64,000 bases of DNA from Psococerastis gibbosa (taxonomy: Eukaryota > Arthropoda > Insecta > Psocodea > Psocidae): contig OZ020485.1 in assembly GCA_963971405.1 (NCBI GenBank), forward strand, positions 32,197,921-32,261,920, given 5' to 3'. The notes under the pieces are model-generated. The model did not search any database. It saw nothing but the letters and a program-made list of their open reading frames with translations, and had not been told where the DNA came from. Below are positions 24,901-37,238 of this stretch, piece after piece (positions within the stretch are counted from its first letter, which is position 1; every line of letters starts with the position of its first letter). Made by a program: the position numbers and the translations under genes.

Positions 24901-27900
24901 AATTACTCAAATAGGGGGTCTCCCTCGGAGGGAATTTTCTCAAAATATGGATGAAAAATAGTGGAATTTTATATGCATTTTGAAACAGACATAAGATAGT
25001 TCACAGAGAGCAATCATAGCGCACTTCACTGAAAAGTGAATGTTTCATTTTCCAAAATGACTTTTTGGAATATTTATGAAAAAAAATTATTATTTATAAA
25101 ATAAAATAAATTTCAACATTTAAAAAAAAAATGAGGGAGGACAAATATTTTTGGACAGAAAGGGAGAGATGTCCTCCTAAAAGAGGATGCGAGTGTTAAT
25201 TACCCTGCAGCGGGCGGATAGCCAGGGGGTTAAGACTTAAGAGGCAATCGGACATCACTCCACGTGTTTTTTTTTTTTTTTTTCAATAAAATCCAATTTC
25301 AAATGAATTATTAATTGTAGAGTTAAAAATAATTCACATTCCTTTGACGACATTTCCCCTCTACTTTTTGATGTAGGTACAGTATGTGGCAACATCGGTC
25401 GGCCACAGTTTATGAACTCCTTCGATTATGACACCCCCCGCAGTGTCCGCTATTTTTTTACAAATCAAGATCAAAATACCGTACTGACTACCCCATAATG
25501 TGTGTCAATACGTAGAGGGAACTTTTTCCTTATGGATGTGGCATTTTCTATAGCGCTACGATCGATATCTCCCGAGAAATTTGACTTTTTACACCTGTAT
25601 GGTTTTCCCCCACCGATTGTGACTGAAAGGGAGTAATTTGGAAAAACAGTTTTCATCAATGTCTAATTATTCTAATTTCTAAGCAAGGAGGTCTAACCTT
25701 TTGCTGCTGGAACGGTACCGGTTTGTTTCAGCCTCTTTCCCCCAGAGCACTGCTTTTTCATCCATATCAGGTCTATCGATTTCAATTGATAAGGATACAG
25801 GCTATGGATTTTAGTTTTTACTAGGTTATATAGTATACAATATATGCGAGACACGTACTATGAGTATAGCCATCGAGCATAAAAGTTGAAACGTGCAGAA
25901 ATTGATGTCGGGTTCTAGAATGAAGGAGCGGACCCACCATTAATTAGTGATGAGGTTTCCTAACTAAGTCAATTATCTTGCCGTGTTACTGCGAAATTTC
26001 TGAGATTCCCTGTGGTCGTCGCTCGCCAGAAATACTGTTCGGGGGCATTTTGCAATTATATTTATGTATATTTTAACCTAGAACTCATCTTCAGTTTGCA
26101 GCCAAGGACAAATAGACATGGACCGTACAACAAAATTCTGGTGATTGGTGGCCTGGATATTTTCTTGCGCCCATGCAGATAATGCGTTTTATTAATTAGT
26201 TAAGTTTGCAACTAAAGCAAGAAAGTAGAAACGGACACAGGAATTGAGTAGTCTTCTGTAAGCCTACAGCTACAGAACAACATAATACTTTATATAACAT
26301 TATATATATATATTATATATATAACATATAACTTTATATATGTACATGTACACAGCTAAGCAAGGTTATTGGCCTCATCAAACTAGTGTTCCGCCCGGTA
26401 CCGGGACTCAGTACCGGTACCGGTCCCGAATCGGGATTTGTCCAAAGAGTTGATGTACTGATTGCAAGTTTAACATAACTTGTCTTGGTGCTCAGGGCTT
26501 AGAAATGTCCTCGTGTAGCCTTATGCTTCCTGATTCTCCCTGAGATGTATCGGCACTGTAATAGTGGCTGTACGTAGTGTTCGCTCGGCTCGGTCTCGGT
26601 CTCGACACGAGACTTTTTTCGAGACCGAGACTGCTTAAAAGTCTCGGTTTCGTGACCGAGACTACTTAAAAGTCTCGGTTTCGTGACCGAGACTTGAGAC
26701 CACTAACTAAGCAGTTCTTGCCGAAAGCGCTCAGGGTTTTATACTAACACAAGTGGGTTTCTTAGACAAAGTTAATTTCTTAACGATTATTTGGGTTTTA
26801 CTAATTCGGGTTGTTATAACAAGTTTTTCTAAAACTCTAAGTTTTTGTTATTTTTTGTTTATTAAAATGAAATACCACGAAGTCACGAGTAATCTAATTA
26901 TTTATGTAAGAACAGGTACCTACAGTATTTTAGTCCACGCGAAATAGTTTTCCCATTTTCCAGTATTTCCTTGCAGCTTACAGTAGAATACAGTAGGCTA
27001 CTTAAAAAAATTGATAATGATTTGTTAACAATATTTTTCGGGACTTTCGGTACTTTCGTGACCGGGACCGAGACCGGGACCAGGGCATTTTTTCGGGACC
27101 GGTACCACCCCAGTACCGTACCGGTCCCGGTCCACGGCGAACACTACATCAAACCATCCGAAATCATCGTTAGGGTTAGTGCAAAATTAACCTACCACTA
27201 TTCAAGGTAAATTGAAAAACATACATAAAGAGCCATTGTCAACGCAACAGCTAGATAAATGTTTATAATTATACTAGTACATACGCATAAACAAAATTGA
27301 AGAAACAATTTTAAGTTTACAAATTTGTTGTAGTGTCCAGGTTAGTTTACATTGGGCGGGAAATATAAAAATTAGGTTACCTTGTTGCTGGGTTTCCTTG
27401 TGACCAGTTCTCCTTCCGTTGACATCAGAAAACGCAGAAGATCGGCTCTTACTCATGGAGATTTGCATAGCAGGCCCCAGCTCCTTTGGAATATTTCCGA
27501 GGGCTTGCTTTAAGCTTTCTAGCTCCTCAACAGGCTCGTCTTTTGATCTATTATTTCCTTAAACGATAAAAATTAAAAGATAAAAGTAAGAAGCGTGTAA
27601 ATTATATCTAGCCAGGCAAGCTTGAGCCACAGAACAACATAATTGGCTTGAGCCTATGTGGGTATGCAGGTTTCACAGGGACGGGTGACCTATTTCTCAA
27701 ATTGTTAGCGCAAATGCGTTAAAAGAAATCATCGGAGCATTTATTGAGAAAGATTTTTTGGTCGTTTTTTTGAGGGTTTTTGGGATTTAAAGCCCCTCAA
27801 AATAAAATTATCCAAGATTTTAAAATAAAATAAGATCGGAAAATATTTTTGTGAACGTATAATGCCAAATTTCCTCAAATTCTTTTAGTATTTCGGACCT

Positions 27901-30900
27901 AAATCGAGTTGCAGACAGACCGACAGACAGACATTTCTTAAAAACCTGGGACCTCAAAACGTGTAAATCCGTCGAAATCGCGAAACCGAAAATTTCAACC
28001 ATCACGGAGCTTTCGATATAACCCAGACCTACTAACATATAAATAGGAAAGCAAAAAAGCCCTTCTGTCAAAAGGGAAAATGCTTGAAGGGATCATGCTG
28101 AATCTGAAATCAATTCTAACGCTAAGTTTAACAAGAGCAAAAAGAACACTAAGAACTTTTATTAAAAATTTAATTAGTTTTTCTTTCAGATTGAAGAGAA
28201 GGCAACCGCAGGAAGCACGCTGAAAAAGGCGATCTCATTACACAAAAACTTCATTATTAAATTTTTACTTTTAGCCCCTTCAAACGATGTAAAGGTATTA
28301 GGCTAAGTATATACAATAGTAAAATGAAGCATGGGCACTAAGCAGTTTATGCTAACTTAAATTTTATACAGTGTCTCAAAAACAAGAACGGCAGGATATG
28401 CCTGGATAATTTTGCAAAATTTTGGCCTTTTTTCCATTTCCGACTATCCGAAGGGCACGGTTGGTTCCGATTTCCGCATTATGAATAATATACAATAATT
28501 CAGAATAGTTGGTATAGCCTAGTGGTCTAACCTAATTGCAGCCACTTCCGCTGTGTCACCACAGTTTCACCAAGTTACACATATGGAGTAAAGGCGAAGT
28601 GAAAAAATAGAAAATGTTCGGCTGTCACCTGAAACGCCGCAAGGTGAAAAGGAAAAATCTCCAACAAGTTCTAAAAATAGTTAATTCTACTCAGCATTAT
28701 TTTTTCTCTCTCAAAATTCACCAAAACGGACCGCACTGTTTCTATTAGGCCATTATACATAATACAACATTTGGAAGGATTGGCAATTGTACAGTATGTA
28801 CTGTACCTATCGTATGGTCATTTCAAAATCTGACATTTAAGTTTATTTTAAAAGACAACAGGAGGGGGACAACCCTTACAGGTGTAAAAAATCATCGGAA
28901 ATATTAATTGTAGACCTACGTACAGTACATGAGATATCATAAAGTAGAAGAAATGTTCCTGTACACTTTGATGCACATTTCACCGCCACTAACTCCAATC
29001 AGACACGATTAGCATATTGAACTTGATTTGTAAATAATAAGGGACACTGATCATGTCAGATCGAAAGAATTCCAAAACTGTGACCAATTGACAGCTCATA
29101 CAAAATCGAACCATATACACTTGGACCCCTACAAGTTATTACATTTTTTACCCCATCTCATCTCAATATTCCACATGATAAGGCGGCAATTCCACCGGCG
29201 ATTTTACTTCATTTGTGATTTGAGATTTTTTGTTTGTTTTCTTTTAATAAGGAGACTGTTATGTAGATACTTAACTTATCTATTATAAATTAAGTTATAA
29301 TATGGTTGAGACTTATTAATGATGTCTGCTACCATATTATAACTTAATTTATAATAGAAAAAATAAGTATCTACATAATAGTCACCTTAAAACAAAACAA
29401 CGAAAAATCTCAAATCACAAATAAAGTAAAATCGCCGGTGGAATGGCCGCCGTACGGAAATAAAATGAGTGGCCGGGTGGTGTGAAAGCTGAATTTTATG
29501 TGTTGCTATATTAATAGCGTATACAAACCATGTCGTTAAATGTTAATCTACATGGCTTTTCAAAAAAATCCTAAATTAGATGTTCTTCATAGGCAGATCT
29601 TCGATGGCGTAATATTGATGTTCAATTCGGTCTTCATGAACCTTAACTACTCGAGCTCCAGAGCGGTCTTGGCCAAGTTGTGCTCCAATAGCTGATGTCA
29701 CAACGACATCCAAGTTTTTGTAACTTCCACCGGCATTGCGGTGGTAATGCCCACAAAATATAGCTTCAACGCCCGAAGCTTCAAATTTTGGCAACCACTG
29801 CTCACGTACAGTACGATGCAAAGAGAAATAGGCATGATCTTCTTCATCAATTTCCTTCAGAAACCATGGAATGTGTTGGAAAATAATGATTCGCCTGCAA
29901 TTGAATTGATGTACAATAGCATATTAATGACTATTGTCACTAAAGAACTTCAGAGTTGGCAAATTCAAATGAAAAATCAACTTGGGGCGGGGGAAGCCCA
30001 AATCAGCGAGCCAATTCGCATCAACTAATAAGGTTAGCCGTCTTTGAGAAAATATTAGAGCAATAGCTTTTCAGTCTGTAAAAAAATTCATTTGGGCTAT
30101 CTATCTAGGCCCTAGGGGGCATTTTTAAGCAGTTAACCGGAATGAACCAGTTGTGATTTATCATTTTCAAATACAGTATTACCAATCAGAAAGTCCAGAC
30201 TAGTACAAAACCCCTTACTTGACGCCGTTTTTCTTGGATTTTAGTAAAGTTTCATTCATCCAGTTTTCGTGCTGGCGCGCTACATCTTTTAAATTCGAAG
30301 CATCAAACAGATATTGACTGTTTATGATCAGAAATAGCACACCTCCACATAGAAAGGAATAATAGTCATCTCCAAATGAAGAGCGATATCTGCAATTTAA
30401 TAGATGGCCTATTCAAATAATTAAACACATTAAATCATGTTTATTTATTTATTTATTTATGGCCGCCATATGTTGCACGATCCATAGGCAATGCACAAGA
30501 TATAACCAAGTCCCTACACCTCCATATGATTTGCTTGCGGAAGCAGGGGACCAAAAAACGCCATATTTAGGCCTTCTTATGGTAACTAACCCAAGAATTT
30601 TAAAACTAAAAAAAAGTGTCTTTATTAAATATTTAGGCTGTCTAACTTCACTATTATTATAAATATGCTTTCCCAAAATAGCTGAAAATTATGTGGATTA
30701 AAAAGAAACAATAGCATGGAATAAGTTCAATCATCTAAAAATAAACAGTAACTGTACCCTATGAAATTTCAAATGTAGCAAATGCAAAATTAAATTAGGC
30801 CTATAGGCAATAATAAGGGCAACAAAAATGCATTTTCTCTTAGTTTTTAAATAAAATACAGAATACCCCCTGCTGTGAGCCCAAAAATGGCAAATCATGC

Positions 30901-32497
30901 GACACGAGCGCCAATGGTTCTTCTAGTGTATTATAAAAGTTCTTTGGATGTAACCAAATCAATGTTTTGCCCCATAATTGGTACCGGTAGGTTACGGATA
31001 TTCTAATAACATATTTCGTACCTATGCAACTGAATACAGGAGTGAGACATTAATTTGACCGGAAGACTAGACTGCTAGAGGGTTCTCTTTTTTATCACTG
31101 ATAATTGGCAAGATTATGGTCAGCAACATGCCCAACAGTCGCGTTTTGTACTTAATTATTTATTTTTTCACTTTTAAAAATATTAATAAATACTAATTGT
31201 TCTTATTTTCCACCACATTGGTATTTTTAGGCCTGTAGTACAGGCATATAGCCCACAATACCAGAAATATCTTTACGGGCAAATTAATATTTTGATGCTT
31301 ACAGGTAGGCAAGTAATTTAAACAAGATTATTTTAGAATGGAAATATGCAAAAAGTTTTGTTTCCATTCTTAACCCCAAGAATAAGTTAATACTAAACGG
31401 CATACTGGGCCCGCAGACAAAAAACTGCCAATTAAAAGTAGCCTATACCTACTGTGAAACAGACTCTTTTGTAGGGGAATCTCCAACATCATGGTTACCA
31501 CAAACGCATAAAAGAGGGACATCTTTTCTTACTTTCCCAAAAATTTTCTTGAAATCTAGCTCTTGCAAAGACCTCAAGGGGTCTCCAGGCATAGCATCTA
31601 TGAGATCTCCACAGATAACAAAAAAACGTGGAGGAGGCTCCATTTTATTGACTCTCTCAACAATATCTTCAGTCAAAGTTTTTTCTTTTTCCCACGTAAC
31701 AATCGTATCTTTATCCAAATATCTAGAGATCAATCCATACTGACAGTCGGCTCCCTGAACGAAGAAAAAGGGCCCATTCCAATGTTCTTCATTAGCATCG
31801 TTAAATAGATCGCATTTTTTGCTCTTCGTATTGATTTTCCATAGTTGTTCCCCTGAAGTAGTAAAATGTAACTTGTAGGTAACTAGATTAGGTTAACCAA
31901 CGCAGTATGCATATTGTATAGGCCTATCTATGCACTTTTCAGTGCTTCTTTCAACAATGACAACATGAAAAGTCATACAATTTCGCCAAATGTGGGGAAA
32001 CATACCCATTCTTGTACGGTAGCTTCGAAAGACACCTAAGTAAAATTTCAGATTTATAACCAACTATTTCGATATTCCGGCTTGTGGTTTCCGTGGTTTC
32101 TAAAGTTAATCAGCTTGACAAGCAGCGAAACTAGCGCTCTCATTACAAGGTCGGTAGACGTAGACTAGAGACAACTCGGACTCGCTCGCTCGTAGCTATT
32201 ATCCTTTCTCTCTCCACGCAGGACTGCAGGAGGGTCAATGATATTAATTTTAGAAATAAGCCACCAGCATCAGTTAAACTGGATGTCAAATCTCTGATTA
32301 AAAAAGGCATTAAACTTTATAGTATTGGCAGTTGCCACCTAAGCCGCCAGAAAATTAACATTTTCGGCAGACCAATGTGCATTTTTCCCTATTATGATTT
32401 TTTAGTTCAAAACTTCGTTGGTCGAATTTACACGTTTTTCACTTCTTCTGCTGGGACTTCGAATTTGCCGTCAGTCCCGGCTCGCCTCACTCGGCAG

Positions 32498-32529
<32 letters not shown>

Positions 32530-35500
32530 AATATTATAATTGAGAGTTAAGCTGACATAGGTCCTGGGAATCTTTCAACAGCATAATTATTGGGATCACT
32601 CATAGTAGGCCTATAGTCATTGTCAATTAATCAACTGTTGAAAAACAGCAGCTTAACCTTGTTAGCCAAGACAGTCATGTCCTTCAATATGGCAAGTCAA
32701 TCAGATCAACCTAGTCGATGTAGGCATCTATCACCAAGAACCGGTCCCAGTTTACTCGAACATGCTTTCCAATTTATCAAGTAGTAGCTAGAGAAAATGA
32801 GAAATTTCATTGTAAATAATTTTCCTATAGTTAAATTTCGGGCATTCTGGGCGGGGGGGGGGGGGGGGGGGGTTTGTCTACCTGACGTCACTGGAGGTGA
32901 GGTAAATTCTAGACAGGTCAGACCAGCAAATTACCACACAGCAATAATGGCAAGGCACACAATGCATTTGACCGTGAATTTTCTATCATTTTTTCAAAAA
33001 CATTTTTTTTCCAAAAACCAAATAGTTTTTTGGGAAAGCAATCTGTCCGGTTTCGTTACTCAATTTAACACCTAAAACATGCCTGAAGGTAGAAATCATC
33101 GATGGAAAGGTTTCGCAGAAAAATAATTTTTTAGTCATTTTTCATTAAAATTTAGTTATTTTTATTTCTTACCCCCAGAAGCAAACTATCAGGGGGAAAG
33201 CGACCCCCCGCATTTTGTCAACATTAATAACGACTACAATATATGTGAATTTAAAAGAAATCGTTGGAGCCGTTTTTGAGAAATAATTTTTTTAGACGTT
33301 TCTTTTTAGTTTTTTGAAAATAAACCCCCCCCCCCCCAATTGAGATAGCCCAAAATAAAAATAAAAATGGTCCCGAGGTATGATTTTTGTGAACCTACAT
33401 GCCAAATTTCATCGAAATCGACCGAGTAGTCGCGACGTAATCGACGCACAGACAGACAGACAGAGCGACTGAGCGACAGACAGACAGACATTACGTAAAA
33501 ACCACTTTTTTGGGGTTCCTGGGACATCAAAACGTGTAAATCTGTTGAAATCTCGGATTCGAAAATTTGGACCATCACAAAGCTTTCCTTATACTACGTA
33601 TAAATTGGAAAGCAAAAATGTCTAACCGCGTCCGCCACAGGGCTGGACAGTGGCCAACCACGGATTCCGCGGTTACCTCGGTCTCATGGCAGTGCCGGCA
33701 GACGGTAGAACTTCCGCCGTGCCCGGCCGGTAAGTTTTATCTATGCGAGTATGCGTGCACGGCCGCCAACCAGCCTGCCGCTCTAGCTGCCCTGGTAAGG
33801 AGCAGGTGCAAACGGTAACTTGTCATCAGTCTTAACTCTTAATGTCACCCTGTTAAAATTTGAATTTTTTACTGTGTTCACAAGGCACACAGGCTATTTT
33901 TTAAAACATACTCTACCAATAACCTACTGTAACTTAAATGATTTTGTATAGAGGTGTATAATATAGGTAGGTATCCATAGTATACATCACGGTACAATAA
34001 GCTAGCTTAATATTTACAGTATACGTTTGCTTTTAATATCTCATCAGGATTTACTCCATCATATTTCGGAGGATGAGGTCGAGGAAAATTTTCAAATTTT
34101 GTGTTTAACAGGATTAGTATATGAAGAGAGATACAATTATTCCAAAGCGCCTCTGATGCCGGGTATCCGGGATATGGGTCAAGGTAATCGAATATTTAAC
34201 AAAGGTCCACAATCACAATGTAAATCACAGGTATTAAATATTGAAATATAAAATAATAAAATATTATATTCAATGCCTGTAGATTACTGGTACAATATAG
34301 GCTACAATATGTATGTTAGGCTAAGCTGTATAGTCCATGTAAGCCTACTGTTGCAGCACACTATTATGCCCAGGGCAAAGCTTACAGTAATTTTAATTTT
34401 TGAATGACTTTTTATGGACCCAGGCCTACTTAGAGTGGCCCATAGGTCCCCTTTCCAATGCCAACGACCCTATGGATTTCGGACATTATTGCTTTCCAAT
34501 TTATACGTAGTACAAGGAAAGCTTTGTGACGGTCGAAATTTTCGATTCCGAGATTTCAGCGGATTTACACGTTTTAAGGTCCCAGAAACCAAAAAAAGTG
34601 GTTTTTACGAAATGTCTGACTGTCTGTCTGTTCGTCGATTTCCGGGCAAACTACTCAGTCAATTTTGATGAAATTCGGCATGTAGGTTCACAAAAATCAT
34701 ACCTCGGGAACATTTTATTTTATTTTGGGCTAACTCAATTTGGGGGGTTTCTATTTTCAAAAAACTTCAAAAAAAAAAACAAAAAAAATTATTTCCCAAA
34801 AACGGCTCCAAAGATTTCTTTTAAATTCACATTTAGGTCTATTGTAGTTGTTGATAGTTTGCTTCTGGGGGTAAAAAAATAAAAATGACTAAATTTTAAT
34901 GAAAAATGACTAAAAAATAATTTTTCTGCGACACCTTTCTATCGATGATTTCTACCTTCAGGTATGTTTTAGGTGTTAAATTGAGTAACGAAACCGGATA
35001 GGTTGCTTTCCCAAAAAAGTATTTGGTTTTGTAAAAAAAAAATGTTTTTTGAAAAAAATGATTGAAAATTCACGCTCAAATGCATTGCGTGCCCTGCCAG
35101 TATTGCTGTGTGGTAATGTGTTGGTCTGACCTATCTAGAATTTACCTCACCACCAGTGACGTCAGGTGGACAACCCCCCCCCCCCCCCACCCGAGATATC
35201 GGAAATTTAACCATAATAAAAATTATTTACCATGAAATTACTCATTTTCTCTATCTACTAATTTTGATAAATTGGAAAGCATATTCGAGTAAACTCGGAC
35301 CAGTTCTTTGTATTGTTTCCGTATGAACTTTCAGCCATTGGCAAACTGGTATACGTTCTCGATGTCAACCTACACCGGCTACAAGCGATAATGGACAAGA
35401 AACTACAATAGCTTACACCATGCGGATTGACAAGCTGGACAAGGTGTACATGCTATCCGCCTATTGTATCGGAGGCAGGTTGGAAGACGGATGACGGGCT

Positions 35501-37200
35501 GAGCAGGTGACACTGACATGTATATATAGTATAAGCAAACACTGATTACAAATTACATACACAGCATCGATCTTCGATAGTAGGGGACATTCCATGTATG
35601 CACAGTGCTTTTTGCTTTCCTATTTATACGTAGCCTAGTATAATTAGGAAAGATTTGTGGTGGTCGAAATTTTCGATTACGGGATTTCAGTGCAATTACA
35701 CGATTTGAGGTCCCAGGAACCAAAAAACGGTTTTTTTTCGAAATGTCTGTATGTCAATCTGTCGTTCTGTCTATTCATCGATTTCCGGGCAAGCGTTAGT
35801 AGTAGTATGGACAGTATGGTTGGCCACAGTCCCAGGCCACGGTGTGGGCCCATAGGACAGGGGACCTCCTGATTATATTGGATTCCGAACCACTTGGGAA
35901 ACACAGTGAAGTCACACAATTAGTTCGGAGGTGACCACCATAAGTCCTACCGTGTTTCCCTACCGGCACTGAGCACACTACCAAGTTATCTGCATCTTTG
36001 AACCTGCTCTGGTCGGCTGGATTCAACTTGATAAGGCGGCCGGCTGATTTCCGGGCAAACTACTCGGTCGATTTATTTATTATTTCAGACAGACGTCAGA
36101 CGATTAATTTTTGCTTACGCACGTCGTATATTTGATACGGCAGAGTGCAGACACGGCAGTAGCTACGCCCCTGAATTCCCCTTAGATATTCCTAGGACCT
36201 AGACAATGCATCCACTTGTACGCAAGAAACTCCTCTATCAATCGATTTTACCGCTAACTCCAGAAAACAAGCAAAAGTTATTGTATTGTAGTTACATTAC
36301 AAGGGGGCTATGTGGGATTTAAAGCTGAATTATTGTTTATTTATCGTAAGTTGAATAATTTATTGAACTATTTTGATCCGGAGATCATTATTTCTTCCTT
36401 TGCGATAGTAGAATAACTTACATTTTGTTGAAACTTGAGACATACCGTAATTACATACAGTACATACAAAATATACCCGTATACGTAATTTGCAGGCCAT
36501 TCCATGAGCAATGTATCTACCCAAGGAATTGAAACAATAGCACCATCTCACCCAAGGCCATACCCAGAATTTTTTATGGGGGGGGGGGTGGTTGTTGTTG
36601 TGTGTGTTAGAATGGATTAGATTTTAACCCCGATGCATGAGGTAATTTTTTTTTTTCAAATCTATCTGGTAACCCCCCCCCCCCCCCCCTGGGTACGGCC
36701 TTGATCTTCTCACCAAGCTATTATATCATATATCAAGCTACCTGTCAGTGTAGCTTTATAGGCTACGAAGTGAAAAAACTTAATGACCTTATTGGATCTT
36801 TACGAGCTTTCCTGTGGCGGCGAATAAGCAACCAGCGGCGATTTCCATTATTTAGAAACGAGGCCAAGCTCAAACATGGTATAAAGCTGGAGTGTTAAGC
36901 AAGACAAAATAATAGGACTTGTGCGGAGATGGTATCGATTGCTGCTTTCCTGTTACTAAACAGCTCCAAAATGCGGTGAATTGAAAGGTCATTAATTATT
37001 ATACAGCAAAGTACGTTCTATTAAAGGTAGCATGGGAAAACCACGGGATGAAGTTTGTAGCCTAAATAGAAACAGGCTTTAGTGAAAGTGTATATTATAG
37101 GTACAAAGTTTCAATTAATGTGTCCGAATAACCCCTTCAAATTAAGAGTGTACGTCCCATAGGAATATGTACCCCGAAATCCGTTGTCTTTACAAACATC

Positions 37201-37238
<38 letters not shown>

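Noticed and set aside
34048..34230. GQGNRIF in the candidate exon, which recalls the insect ITG-like neuropeptide
   Set aside because: Seven residues without the flanking cleavage sites or the cysteine-rich precursor of that family; treated as chance.
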